Notes: generated from the sequence alone by a model not told the origin. A stretch of DNA of 64,000 nucleotides from Pseudarthrobacter psychrotolerans (GCF_009911795.1 NZ_CP047898.1:4650001-4714000), one strand, 5' to 3'; positions 27,626-36,433 are shown, counted from the stretch's first letter. Translations and numbers: made by a program.

Positions 27626-27655
27626 GAGCCCATTGTTCCAGCGGCACGGTCCGTC

Positions 27656-27784
27656 GGCGCGAACGTACACTTGAGGCCCTGATTTCCAAGCGCGAACCGG
27701 CAGGTAAAACCCTCAAAACCGAGTTTTGAGGGTATTACCTGCCGGTTCGCGCCAGAGGGTGGGCCTCAAGTGTCTGTTCGCGCC
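27656..27784. repeat. Nested inverted repeat, 129 bases
   Basis: Outer arms 27656-27678 and 27762-27784 match at 21 of 23 positions. Inner arms 27690-27719 and 27723-27752 match at 29 of 30 positions with a 3-base loop (CGA). GCGCGAAC begins each arm. The element fills the gap between fdxA and the HNH gene, and its last base is the first base of the probable corrected fdxA stop. It could terminate fdxA transcripts or be a small non-autonomous mobile element. Confidence 0.85.
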
Positions 27785-28112
27785 TAGCTCGGGGCGCGTT
27801 CGGCCACGGGTGCGGCCGCGACCACCGGGTGGTCCCGGCCCAGGTTTCCGAGGCCGGCGGCCCCTGCGGGGATCCCAGCTCGTCGAAGAACTCCACATTG
27901 GCCCGGACGTAGTCGGCCCATTCATCCGGGACGTCGTCCGAATAGTAGATGGCCTCCACCGGGCACACCGGATCGCAGGCCCCGCAGTCCACGCACTCGG
28001 ACGGATGGATGTAGAGCGAGCGTTCGCCTTCGTAGATGCAGTCCACCGGGCATTCCTCGATGCACGCCTTGTCCTTCACATCCACACACGGCTGCGCGAT
28101 CACGTACGTCAC
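27735..28112 (-). CDS. fdxA: Seven-iron ferredoxin, C-terminus altered by apparent frameshift
   Basis: The N-terminal 80 residues are a standard actinobacterial FdxA: YVIAQPCVDVKDKACIEECPVD, YIHPSECVDCGACDPVCPVEAIYY, carrying the cysteines for a 3Fe-4S and a 4Fe-4S cluster, then DDVPDEWADYVRANVEFFDELGS. From there the as-read frame departs. Adding one base to the G run at 27868-27871 restores GAAGLGNLGRDHPVVAA and a stop at 27784, the usual ~108-residue form. It starts at GTG, 6 bases after the aldehyde dehydrogenase stop, so it may be the last gene of the catabolic operon and could carry electrons for it. That role is inferred. Confidence 0.9.
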   Translation of the reverse strand: MTYVIAQPCVDVKDKACIEECPVDCIYEGERSLYIHPSECVDCGACDPVCPVEAIYYSDDVPDEWADYVRANVEFFDELGSPQGPPASETWAGTTRWSRPHPWPNAPRARREQTLEAHPLARTGR

Positions 28113-28118
28113 GGCTGG

Positions 28119-29609
28119 CTACACACCCGTGTAAACGGTTTTGCCCCACGTGAAGAAGTCCAGCGCGGACCGGCCCTGCTCGCGGAACGTGTTGGTGGAG
28201 GAGTCCTTGACGCCGCCGAACGGCACGTTCAGGTCCAGGCCCGCCGTCGGACGGTTGACCTTGATCACGCCCGCCTGGGCGCGGGCGGCGAAGTCGGTGG
28301 CGAGTGCCAGGGAGTCGGTGCAGATGCCGGCGGTCAGGCCGTAGCGGGAGTCGTTGATGGCGGCGAGCCCTGCCTCGTAGTCGGCTACTTCAAGCACCGT
28401 CACTACGGGCCCGAAGATCTCCTCGGTCACGGCGGCGTCGTCGAACGGCAGGTCGGTGAGCACGGCGGCCGGGAAGAAGAGCGCACCGGCGGGGTCGCCG
28501 TCGTACGTTCCGTGCAGGAGGGTGGCGCCGCGTTCGACGGCGGTGCGCACCGCCGCCTGGTCCTGCTCGAACTGCTGGCGGCTCACCACAGCTCCCATGC
28601 GGACAGGTTCCGGTCCGCCAGTCTCAAGGCCGTCGCCGACAGTGTAGGCAGCGGCTTCCGCCGTGAGGGCCTCAAGGAATTCCGTGCGGACTCCGGGCGT
28701 GACGTAGACGCGCGACGTTGCCGTGCACGCCTGGCCCGTGAGCCCGAAGGCTCCGGCGGCGACCACCTGGGCGGCCTTTCGGGGATCGGCGTCGTCTAGG
28801 ACCAGGACGCCGTTTTTGCCGCCCATTTCCAACTGGACGCGGGCGCGGCGTGCGTTGAGTATTTCCTGCAGGCCGAGCCCCACCCTGGTGGAACCGGTGA
28901 AGGAAAGCCCGGCGATGCGCGGGTCGCGGGCCAGGGCATCGCCCACCACGCGGCCCTTCCCGTGCACCACGTTGAACACGCCGGCAGGGAGCCCTGCGTC
29001 CTGCAGCGCCCGGGCCAGGTGCGTGGCGGAGAGCGGGGTGAGCTCCGCCGGCTTGATCACCACGGCGTTGCCGCTGATCAGGGCGGGGGCTGCTTTCCAG
29101 GCAGGGATGGCGATGGGGAAGTTCCACGGCGTGATGAGCCCGACCACGCCCAGCGGCTCGCGCCGCGTGGTGATGGTGGTGTCCGGCAGGCCGCTGGGCA
29201 GGACTTCGCCGGTGGCGGCCCAGCCGAGCGAGCCGAAGAAGCGCAGCACATCCGAGGCACGTTTGACCTCGCCCTTGGCCTCGGCGAGCGTTTTACCTTC
29301 TTCCCGGACCAGGTCTTCGGCGATGGCGGTCTGGCGTTCGATCAGCAGGTTGCCGGCGGTGATGAGGATGGCGCCGCGGGACGGTGCGGGCAGGGCTGCC
29401 CAGCCGGGCTGTGCTGCTTCGGCGGCGGTGATGGCGGCGTCCACGTCTACGGCGGTGCCGCTGGGGGAGAGGGCTGCAAGCTCGCCCGGGCGGGCCGGGT
29501 TCGTCCGCTCGGTGCCGGCCTTACCGAGCCATTCGCCGTTAATGAGGTGCCGGGCCGTGATGAGTTCGCGGTCGGTTGAGGTTGAGGGATCGGTCGCTGT
29601 GGAAGTCAT
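28119..29609 (-). CDS. NAD(P)-dependent aldehyde dehydrogenase
   Basis: This 496-residue ALDH has TPWNFPIAIPAWK, FTGSTRVG, the general-base Glu in QLEMGGKN and the catalytic Cys in TGQACTATS, followed by EEIFGPVV and PFGGVKDSS. The sequence is in the group that contains alpha-ketoglutaric semialdehyde and aromatic aldehyde dehydrogenases. It is in the same strand as the lyase, SDR and CoA genes upstream (28 bases from the SDR), so it probably oxidises the aldehyde released by the DHDPS-type lyase. Substrate is not known. A GAAGGAA ribosome site precedes the ATG. Confidence 0.92.
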   Translation of the reverse strand: MTSTATDPSTSTDRELITARHLINGEWLGKAGTERTNPARPGELAALSPSGTAVDVDAAITAAEAAQPGWAALPAPSRGAILITAGNLLIERQTAIAEDLVREEGKTLAEAKGEVKRASDVLRFFGSLGWAATGEVLPSGLPDTTITTRREPLGVVGLITPWNFPIAIPAWKAAPALISGNAVVIKPAELTPLSATHLARALQDAGLPAGVFNVVHGKGRVVGDALARDPRIAGLSFTGSTRVGLGLQEILNARRARVQLEMGGKNGVLVLDDADPRKAAQVVAAGAFGLTGQACTATSRVYVTPGVRTEFLEALTAEAAAYTVGDGLETGGPEPVRMGAVVSRQQFEQDQAAVRTAVERGATLLHGTYDGDPAGALFFPAAVLTDLPFDDAAVTEEIFGPVVTVLEVADYEAGLAAINDSRYGLTAGICTDSLALATDFAARAQAGVIKVNRPTAGLDLNVPFGGVKDSSTNTFREQGRSALDFFTWGKTVYTGV

Positions 29610-29637
29610 GGTGTTCCTTCGGAAGAGGGAGGGGGAG

Positions 29638-30450
29638 CTACAGGCTGCGGATCAGGCCGCCGTCGCACCTGAGCGCGACGCCGGTGATATACGACGCCGG
29701 AGCGCTGCAGAGGAAGGCGGCGGCGGCGCCGAACTCCTCGGGTTCGCCGTAGCGGCGGGCGGGGATGGTCTTGCGGGATTCGAGCTGGATTTCCTCGGGC
29801 GTGGTGCCACGGCGTTTGGCGGCGGCCTGGTCCAGTTCGGCTACGCGGTCCGTGGCGATGCGTCCGGGCAGGAGCATGTTGACGGTCACTGCGTCCAGGG
29901 CCACTTCGGCGGCGAGGGTCTTGAGGTAGCCGGCCAGGGCGGCGCGGCCGGTGTTGGACAAGGCCAGGTTGGGCAGGGGAGCGGCCACTCCGCTGGAGCC
30001 GACGGCGAGGATACGTCCCCACCGGCGTTCCCGCATGCCCGGAAGCACATGGGAGATGAGCGCGTGGTGCGGCTTGACCAGGAGGTCGAAGGCGGCGGCC
30101 ATGTCCTCGGAGCTCAGGGTGGCCGCGGCGCCGGGCTTCGGGCCGGGGCCGTTGAGGACCAGGATGTCGATGGGTCCCAGGTCAGCCACGGTCTGTTCAA
30201 CGGCGGACTCGATGCCTTCCGGCGTGGTGAGGTCCGCCTCGATGGCCACGGCATCGAAGCCGTTGCTTGCGTAGGCGCTGTGTCCGTGCACGCCGTGCAG
30301 TTCCGCCACGATCTCCTTCGCACGGTCGCGGCGGCGTCCGATGATGGCCACCCGCACGCCCTCGGCTGCGAGGGCGCGGGCTATGGCCAGGCCCAGGCCA
30401 CCTGTTGATGCGGCCACCAGGGCTGTTTTTCCGGCGATGCCCAGATCCAT
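29638..30450 (-). CDS. Divergent SDR lacking the YxxxK motif
   Basis: This 270-residue SDR has the cofactor motif ALVAASTGGLGLAIA and IGRRRDRA (NADP type). In place of NNAG it has NGPGPKPG, and at the position of the catalytic YxxxK it has LSNTGRAALAGY, so Tyr and Lys are replaced by Asn and Arg. This belongs to a recognised divergent SDR group with NGPGP; the catalytic mechanism there is not clear to me. The start at 30450 overlaps by one base with the stop of the DHDPS-family gene. It likely acts on an alcohol or keto intermediate of the operon. Confidence 0.88.
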   Translation of the reverse strand: MDLGIAGKTALVAASTGGLGLAIARALAAEGVRVAIIGRRRDRAKEIVAELHGVHGHSAYASNGFDAVAIEADLTTPEGIESAVEQTVADLGPIDILVLNGPGPKPGAAATLSSEDMAAAFDLLVKPHHALISHVLPGMRERRWGRILAVGSSGVAAPLPNLALSNTGRAALAGYLKTLAAEVALDAVTVNMLLPGRIATDRVAELDQAAAKRRGTTPEEIQLESRKTIPARRYGEPEEFGAAAAFLCSAPASYITGVALRCDGGLIRSL

Positions 30451-31430
30451 CAGTTCCTCCCTGCCGGCGCGGCTGCGCCGTTCGGGGCGGACTGCCCTTC
30501 CAGGGCAGCGGCTGCCTCACCCAAGTGGATGCCCATGCTGGACCTCAGGTCCTCGGGGAAGCCGGCGGCCGGCGGACGGACGCCCGCGTCCCGGATGAGT
30601 CCGCGTTCACGCAGGCATTCCTTCCTGATGGCCAGGGCAACCTTCGCCTGCTGCTCAAAATTGATCAGCGGCAGGTACGGCAGCAGCTGGTTCCGCGCGG
30701 CCTGGTACCCGTCCTCCTGCCAGGCCCGGACACAGGCGATCAGCGCCTCGGGGTAGGAGAAACCGGTCATGGCGCCGGCGGCGCCGGCCATGAGTTCGTC
30801 CAGGAGTCCCTGGCCGCCCAGGCCGCCGAAAACGGACACCCTGCCAACCAGCGCGGCAGTCAGCTCCGCGATGGCCACACTGGTGGGCGGGGCTTCCGCC
30901 TTCACCGCAACCACGAAGCTGCACGACTTCACCACGGAAATGAGCGCCTTGGTGGGGATGCTGACGCCGCTGGCCATCGGATAGTCCTGCAGCACCACCT
31001 TGGCGCCGGTAGCCCGGTGAATGGCGTCCAGGTGGGCGATCACCACTTCGGGCCGGGCCGAATTGGCCTGCACCATAACGGCCGCCAGGCGCCCGCCGGC
31101 CACGTCCTGCGCGGCGCGGATTTCCTCGATGGCCGGGCGGGTGGCCAGGGCGGTCACGCCCACCACCAGTGGGAGGTCCGTGCACTCGACCGCGATCTCC
31201 AGGACCTGGCGGCGCTCCTCTGCGGTGAGGGCTGCGGCTTCGCCGAAGACACCGAGGACCGTCAGGCCCGTGGTGCCGATGGCCTCGTAGTGCTCCACCA
31301 GCCCGGACAGGCTGTCCAGGTCCACGTCCAGCGTGCTGCCCTGGAACGGTGTGGCAACAACGCCCCACACGCCTGGTGCCAAGGTTCCGCGGGTGCCGTT
31401 CCCGGTTCCGTTGTTCAGTGATTCATTCAT
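30450..31430 (-). CDS. DHDPS/NAL-family lyase or dehydratase
   Basis: This 326-residue TIM-barrel enzyme carries the Schiff-base lysine in FVVAVKAEAPP and the catalytic tyrosine in LQDYPMASG. The nucleophile loop, usually GSTGE, reads LGVFGEAAAL, so it is not a genuine lysine-biosynthetic DapA. Family members cleave or dehydrate 2-keto acids (aldolases, hydratase-aldolases, keto-deoxy-sugar acid dehydratases). The start at 31430 (MNESLNN) is chosen because GAGGAGG lies 6 bases upstream; the longer frame begins at 31457. In the operon it would release pyruvate plus an aldehyde for the downstream ALDH; this is inference. Confidence 0.9.
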   Translation of the reverse strand: MNESLNNGTGNGTRGTLAPGVWGVVATPFQGSTLDVDLDSLSGLVEHYEAIGTTGLTVLGVFGEAAALTAEERRQVLEIAVECTDLPLVVGVTALATRPAIEEIRAAQDVAGGRLAAVMVQANSARPEVVIAHLDAIHRATGAKVVLQDYPMASGVSIPTKALISVVKSCSFVVAVKAEAPPTSVAIAELTAALVGRVSVFGGLGGQGLLDELMAGAAGAMTGFSYPEALIACVRAWQEDGYQAARNQLLPYLPLINFEQQAKVALAIRKECLRERGLIRDAGVRPPAAGFPEDLRSSMGIHLGEAAAALEGQSAPNGAAAPAGRN

Positions 31431-31456
31431 TGAATCCTCCTCGAAGTTGTTGGGCA

Positions 31457-32266
31457 TCAGCGGCCGGGCCAGACCGGCGGCCGCTTTTCCTGGAAGGCAC
31501 GTACGCCTTCGGCCGAGTCTTCGCTGTCCAGCGCGGCCATGAGGGCCGGCAGCCGGAGGCCGCGGGCTTCCTTGGCGGTGAGGTGGCCGGTCTGCGTGAC
31601 CATCTGCTTCACGGCGCGGACGGAGGTGGGGGCGCAGGCCAGGATCTGGTCCACCCAGCGCTGCACCGCGGCGTCGAGCTCTTCGGCGGGCACCACCTCA
31701 TTGACCAGGCCCATGGACTGCATCTCTGCGGCGTCCGCTTTCCGGCCGGTAAGCAGCATGCCCATCGCCTGGGTGTGGGGGATCCGCCGCACCAGCTGGT
31801 GGATGCCGCCGTCGAGCGCCAAACGCCCCACCCGCGGTTCCGTCAGCCCGAATTTCGCGGTCTCGGACGCCACCACGATGTCCGCGCCGAGCACCATCTC
31901 CATGCCGCCGCCCAGCGCGTAACCGTTGACCCGGGCGATGACCGGGATGTTCAGGCTGGTGCGCAGGCTCAGGCCGCCGAACCCGTTCGGATCCAGCCCG
32001 GCCCAGTACTCCAGGCCGGTTTTGTCCACGGCGGAGGCCGACATGTCCGCCCCGACGCAGAAGGCACGGGTGCCGGCGCCGGTGATAACGACGGCGCGCA
32101 CGCTTGGATCGGCTTCCAGCTGCGCCCAGATTTCGTTGAGCCTTGCCTGGGCGGTTCCGTCGACGGCGTTGAGTACGTGCTGCCGGTCGATCACCACCGT
32201 GGCCACGTGGTTTCTGATGGTCAGGGTGACCTGGTCAACGATGGTCTGCTCTGCAACGGCGGTCAC
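31457..32266 (-). CDS. Enoyl-CoA hydratase/isomerase family protein
   Basis: This 269-residue crotonase has the CoA-binding and oxyanion segments TGAGTRAFCVGADM and RVNGYALGGGMEMVLGADIVVAS, and the C-terminal LTGRKADAAEMQSMGLVNEVVP and VRAVKQMV. The glutamates expected for hydratase activity are replaced or shifted in part (GGIHQLVRRIP at the second), so isomerase, hydrolase or lyase chemistry are alternatives. The GTG start overlaps the stop of the CoA-transferase gene (GTGA). It probably processes the CoA ester formed by that enzyme. Confidence 0.9.
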   Translation of the reverse strand: MTAVAEQTIVDQVTLTIRNHVATVVIDRQHVLNAVDGTAQARLNEIWAQLEADPSVRAVVITGAGTRAFCVGADMSASAVDKTGLEYWAGLDPNGFGGLSLRTSLNIPVIARVNGYALGGGMEMVLGADIVVASETAKFGLTEPRVGRLALDGGIHQLVRRIPHTQAMGMLLTGRKADAAEMQSMGLVNEVVPAEELDAAVQRWVDQILACAPTSVRAVKQMVTQTGHLTAKEARGLRLPALMAALDSEDSAEGVRAFQEKRPPVWPGR

Positions 32267-33561
32267 CGGAGCACTCCCAGCTGCTGCAGGCGCGCGATGG
32301 TTTCCTCATCGAAGCCGTTTTCCAGCAGGACCTCCACGTTGTGCTCGCCTAGCCGCGGCGCCACACGCCGGACGGTGGGCGGCGTGGCCGAGAGCCGGAT
32401 GGGCGCGTTGAGCATCTTGACGGTGCCAACGCCGGGGTGTTCGGCCTCCACGATCATGCCGTTGGCCTCTGTCTGGGCGTCGGCCAGGGCCTGCTCCAGA
32501 GTGTGGACCGGGGCGTTGAGGAGGCCCTGGTCCTCCAACTTGCCGGTCCAGTATTCGGTGCTGTTGGTGGCGATGCGCTCGCGGAAGATCGCCTGCAGCG
32601 CTGGCTTGTGCGCGAACTGCTGCTCCAGGTTGGCGAACTCGGGCCGGAGCGTGAGGTCCTCGTCCAGGCCGAGGGCTTCGGAGATGCGGGCCAGCGGGTC
32701 CGGGGTGAAGCCGCCCACCATGCAGACGGCGCCGTCGGTGGTTTCGAACACGCCGCTGAGCGGCATGGCGCCCCAGTTGACCTCGTAGCCGCGGTTGAGC
32801 TGCATGCAGGCCTCCTGCATCTGCAGGTGCAGCATGGAGTCGTACATGGTCACCTCCACCTTCTGGCCGACGCCGGAGGTTTCCCGGGTGCGCAGCGCCA
32901 GCAGGATGCCCTGCATCAGGTGCATGCCGGTGATGTAGTCGCACAGCGTGGTGGGGTAGATGGCGGGCTTCTGGTCATCCGATTCCCGCCGCCACATCAC
33001 ACCCGAGTAGGCCTGCGCAATGGCGTCCTGGCCGCCCTTGTGCGAGTACGGGCCCACCGGTCCGAAGCCTGTGCCGGAGGCCCAGATGATCCCCGGGTTC
33101 TCCGCGTTGAGTTCCTCGTAGCCGAAGCCCATCCGCTCCATCACGCCGGAGCGGAAGTTGCTCACCACCACGTCCGCGTCCGCCAGCAGGACGTGCAGGA
33201 CGTTCCGGCCTTCCTCGGTCCGGGTGTCCACGGAGATGCTGCGCTTGTTCCTGTTGATGGACAGGAAGATCGGGTTGTCCTGGCCGTCCTGGTCCGGGAA
33301 GGAGTTGCGCGAGATGTCACCGGCGCCGGGGCGTTCCACCTTGATGATGTCCGCGCCGTAGTCGCCCAGGAGCTGGGTGCAGGACGGGCCCATAAACACC
33401 TGGGTGAAGTCCACGATCTTGATGCCGTCCAGCGGCGGCGGGGTCGCGGCGGGCCGGGCAACAGTCTGCGGTGCGGCAGCAGCGGCGGGAGGTGCCGCCG
33501 TCGTACTTTCAGTGGTGGTGCGTTCCGCGGCAACCGTCAGTTCATCAATCACGGTGCTCAT
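32263..33561 (-). CDS. Class III CoA-transferase (CaiB/BaiF family)
   Basis: After a 40-residue Ala/Thr/Pro-rich leader, the 432-residue protein is a typical family III CoA-transferase: IKIVDFTQVFMGPSCTQLLGDYGADIIKVE, FLSINRNKRSISVD, ADVVVSNFRSGVMERMGFGY and the active-site region KGGQDAIAQAYSG with the Asp that forms the acyl anhydride, then CDYITGMHLMQGILLAL. It moves CoA between carboxylic acids in the cytosol and likely activates the imported acid. The leader is not a signal peptide and is unusual in length. The stop and start overlaps on both sides tie it into the operon. Confidence 0.92.
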   Translation of the reverse strand: MSTVIDELTVAAERTTTESTTAAPPAAAAAPQTVARPAATPPPLDGIKIVDFTQVFMGPSCTQLLGDYGADIIKVERPGAGDISRNSFPDQDGQDNPIFLSINRNKRSISVDTRTEEGRNVLHVLLADADVVVSNFRSGVMERMGFGYEELNAENPGIIWASGTGFGPVGPYSHKGGQDAIAQAYSGVMWRRESDDQKPAIYPTTLCDYITGMHLMQGILLALRTRETSGVGQKVEVTMYDSMLHLQMQEACMQLNRGYEVNWGAMPLSGVFETTDGAVCMVGGFTPDPLARISEALGLDEDLTLRPEFANLEQQFAHKPALQAIFRERIATNSTEYWTGKLEDQGLLNAPVHTLEQALADAQTEANGMIVEAEHPGVGTVKMLNAPIRLSATPPTVRRVAPRLGEHNVEVLLENGFDEETIARLQQLGVLR

Positions 33562-34940
33562 GCCGGCACCGCCGCGTCGGCGTCAACGGTGGCGTTCGAC
33601 GACGGGACGTCGCCCGGGTCGGCGCCGTGCCGGCGCATGCCCTGCTGGATGTCCAGTGCGGACACCTCGCGGACCAGGATGCCGTTCTCGACGGCGAGGG
33701 CCGCGGCGACGCCGACGGCCTGGCCCATGGCCATGCAGGGCGGGATTTCGCGGGACATCTTCTGCGCCTCGGGGGTGGCGGAGTAGTGGCGGCCGGCCAC
33801 CAGGAGCTGGTCCACTTCCTTGGGCAGCAGCGAGCGGTACGGGTAGTAGTAGTCGCGGCCGCGGGCCACCGTGTCGGCGAAGTGCCGGCGCTGCGTGACG
33901 TCGTCCTTGGTCATGACGTACTCGCCCTGCAGCAGGCGGGTCTGGCGGACGCCCATCTGGGAGGCGACGTCCAGCATGTAGCAGTTTTCGAAGCCGGGCA
34001 GGTTGGCGCGGACGTAGTCCACGGCCTCGGAGATCCGGTCGCGGGCGGCGAACTCGGCGGCGGTCATGTCGGCCGGGTCCACGCCGTCGAATCCGGTCAT
34101 GTGCGGGGCGTTGCACCAGACCACGCCGTCGATGGGGGTCTTGAGCCACCACAGTTCCCAGGCGCCGCCGAGGAGGCGCTTGATCTTGCGGTTGATGGCG
34201 CGGGCTTCCTTCGGGTTGGCCTGTTCGAAGGCCTCCGCCGCGGCCGTGTTCACGTTGCCCAGGCGGAAGACGAGGGTGGTGAGGTAGTTGTCCTTGGCGT
34301 AGCTGGCGCCGGCCCGGGAGGCGACGTCGATGTCGCCGGTGGTGTCGATGACGACGTCCGCCATGAAGGCCTGCGGGCCCAGCTTGGTCTCGCAGATGAC
34401 GCCCTTGATCACGCCGTTGTCCACGATGGGACGGGAGAACCAGGAGTGCAGGCGCAGGTCCACGCCGGCCTCGCGGACCAGGTCGTTGGAGACGCGTTTC
34501 CAGCCGTCCGGATCAAACGCCGCGGCGTAGCAGATGGGCTTGGGGTTGGTGTGGGAGTGGAAGTCGAAGGTGCCGTAGCGGCCCCATTTGTTCCAGAGTT
34601 CCTCGGACGTCTTGCGGTCATCGGCAGGCGGGACCACGGCGAGGCCCAGCTTCTGGAGGCGCTCGACGTATTCGGACACGATGCCGGTGACAGTGATTTC
34701 CTGGCCGTTGATCATGTCGTCCAGCACCAGGACCATGCCGCCGGAGGCCAGGCCGCCGAGGGATGAGTAGCGCTCCAGCAGTGTGACCTTGGCACCCGAG
34801 CGGGCCGCGGTGACGGCGGCGGCCACACCTGCGGGGCCACCGCCCACCACGAGGACGTTGGAACGGGAGATGACAGGGGCGGTGAGGTCCGCCGTCGTAG
34901 TTGACAGTTCCAGCGAGGACGTTGTTTCAAGCGGGTTCAT
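33558..34940 (-). CDS. FAD-dependent oxidoreductase
   Basis: This 460-residue flavoprotein has an N-terminal Rossmann FAD site NVLVVGGGPAGVAAAVTAARSG, then LLERYSSLGGLASGGMV, a DVVIDTTGDIDVASRAG second contact, and a C-terminal LLVAGRHYSATPEAQKMSREIPPCMAMGQAVG, features of the FAD_oxidored (PF12831-like) group. Members are annotated variously, and few have proven substrates. There are no Fe-S cysteine motifs and no signal peptide. Its placement between transporter and CoA-transferase suggests an early oxidation of the imported substrate. It starts 10 bases after the transporter stop. Confidence 0.9.
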   Translation of the reverse strand: MNPLETTSSLELSTTTADLTAPVISRSNVLVVGGGPAGVAAAVTAARSGAKVTLLERYSSLGGLASGGMVLVLDDMINGQEITVTGIVSEYVERLQKLGLAVVPPADDRKTSEELWNKWGRYGTFDFHSHTNPKPICYAAAFDPDGWKRVSNDLVREAGVDLRLHSWFSRPIVDNGVIKGVICETKLGPQAFMADVVIDTTGDIDVASRAGASYAKDNYLTTLVFRLGNVNTAAAEAFEQANPKEARAINRKIKRLLGGAWELWWLKTPIDGVVWCNAPHMTGFDGVDPADMTAAEFAARDRISEAVDYVRANLPGFENCYMLDVASQMGVRQTRLLQGEYVMTKDDVTQRRHFADTVARGRDYYYPYRSLLPKEVDQLLVAGRHYSATPEAQKMSREIPPCMAMGQAVGVAAALAVENGILVREVSALDIQQGMRRHGADPGDVPSSNATVDADAAVPA

Positions 34941-34950
34941 GGGAGGATCC

Positions 34951-36270
34951 TTAGTTTCCGACGAAGAGGCCGTTGGCGCGGCGGGCGGCGAGGTAGAAGA
35001 CGATGCTGAGGATGGACAGGACGGCCACGTAGACAGGGAAGACCCAGCTGAGGTTCATGGACTGGAGCCAGACCAGGAGGTAGGAGGCGGTGCCGCCGAA
35101 CAGAGCCACACCGATGCCGTAGCCGAGGGCCACGCCGGTGCCGCGGCAGTTTTTCGGCATCAGGGACGTGCTGACCACGTTGTAGAGAGTCATGTTCAGG
35201 ACCAGGACCAGGGAGCCGCCGAGGAGGACCGCTGCGAAACCGCCGATGCCGGGCTGGACGTACATCAGCATGAGGAATACGGACGGGATCGCCAGGATGC
35301 GGGTGATCAGGAACCAGCGGGACATGGACCGGCCGTCCGCGAGCTTGCCGATGATCCAACTGCCGACCACCAGCACAACGCCCAGTGCGGTGGTGAGGGC
35401 GAAGACCGCCGTCGGGTCTTCCTTGAAGCCGCTGCGGGCGGCGCTGGGGAGTCCGACGTTCCAGGCGTAGTTGTAGGCCTGGGCTGCGCCGACGACGAAG
35501 ATGATGGCCAGGACGGAGAGCCAGTGCTTGCGTACCCCGGTCCAGACGGTGCCGGAGGAGTTGTTGGCCATTTCTTCCGGACGCATGGTTTCGGGGAGCG
35601 CACGGCGGAGGTAGACCACCACGAAGCCGAAGGCCGCGCCGATGATGAACGGCACGCGCCAGCCCCAGTCAGCCATCACGGCGCCGCCAAGGGTGAGGCT
35701 GCAGAGGAAACTGACCAGCGAGGCGAGCAGGATGCCGATGTTGACGTAGAAGGACATGATGCCGGCGACGTAGCCTTCGCGGCCTTCCGGAACCAGTTCC
35801 ACTGCGTGGGAGGTGGAGAGCGGGGCTTCGATGCCGGTGGAGATGCCCTGCAGGATGCGGCAGGCCACGAGGATGATGCCGGCCCAGCCGCCGATCTGTT
35901 CATAGCTGGGGCATACGGCAATGACCAGGGTGGTGCCGGCCATCAGCACGATCGATGTCAGCATCACCCGGCGCCGTCCGATCCGGTCCGCGAGGGTGCC
36001 GAGCAGGATGCCGCCGAGCGGACGGAAGGCGAAGCCGACGGCGAAGACGGCCAGGGCGTTCAGCGTGGCGGAGAGCGGATCGGTGTTAGGGAAGAAGTTC
36101 GGGCCGATGAAGGCCGAGAGGAGGCCAAAGACCATCCAGTCGTACCATTCCAGGGCGTTGCCCAGGCCCAGCCCCAGCAGGCCCTTGCGGACCTCGGGGG
36201 TGAACTTTTCGTGTTTGCGGGTGGGAGATGCTGACGTGACTGCGTTGTCCGTCGTTTGTGTATCGAGCAT
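34951..36270 (-). CDS. MFS transporter, metabolite:H+ symporter (MHS) type
   Basis: This 439-residue protein has twelve predicted helices. The opening GLLGLGLGNALEWYDWMVFGLL and the loop motif LADRIGRRRVML are typical of the MHS family, which imports organic acids such as citrate, alpha-ketoglutarate, shikimate and tricarballylate with protons. The start at 36270 (MLDTQTT) is supported by AAGGA about 8 bases upstream. It is first in the catabolic operon and would bring in its substrate, probably a polar carboxylic acid. The regulator gene lies 163 bases upstream on the same strand. Confidence 0.92.
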   Translation of the reverse strand: MLDTQTTDNAVTSASPTRKHEKFTPEVRKGLLGLGLGNALEWYDWMVFGLLSAFIGPNFFPNTDPLSATLNALAVFAVGFAFRPLGGILLGTLADRIGRRRVMLTSIVLMAGTTLVIAVCPSYEQIGGWAGIILVACRILQGISTGIEAPLSTSHAVELVPEGREGYVAGIMSFYVNIGILLASLVSFLCSLTLGGAVMADWGWRVPFIIGAAFGFVVVYLRRALPETMRPEEMANNSSGTVWTGVRKHWLSVLAIIFVVGAAQAYNYAWNVGLPSAARSGFKEDPTAVFALTTALGVVLVVGSWIIGKLADGRSMSRWFLITRILAIPSVFLMLMYVQPGIGGFAAVLLGGSLVLVLNMTLYNVVSTSLMPKNCRGTGVALGYGIGVALFGGTASYLLVWLQSMNLSWVFPVYVAVLSILSIVFYLAARRANGLFVGN

Positions 36271-36433
36271 GGAAGTGTCCTTACGCTTACGCCTGCGGAG
36301 GCGTGGGAGGGTATGACGCATCGACGCCTGTTGGAGGAGGCGCTTGATGCGAAAGTGGCAAGGACTGTCGGCGGCCACGATTCGTGTCCGGACAGTTACG
36401 GGAAAACGCTGACGCCGCTTGGGGACGGCAGGA

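Noticed and set aside
26741..27682. A 313-codon plus-strand open frame opposite the HNH gene
   Set aside because: Arg/Gly-rich shadow; the minus strand has an intact HNH motif.
30450..31430. Lysine biosynthesis dapA
   Set aside because: The GSTGE loop is changed to GVFGEA and the gene sits in a catabolic operon, although the Lys and Tyr are kept.
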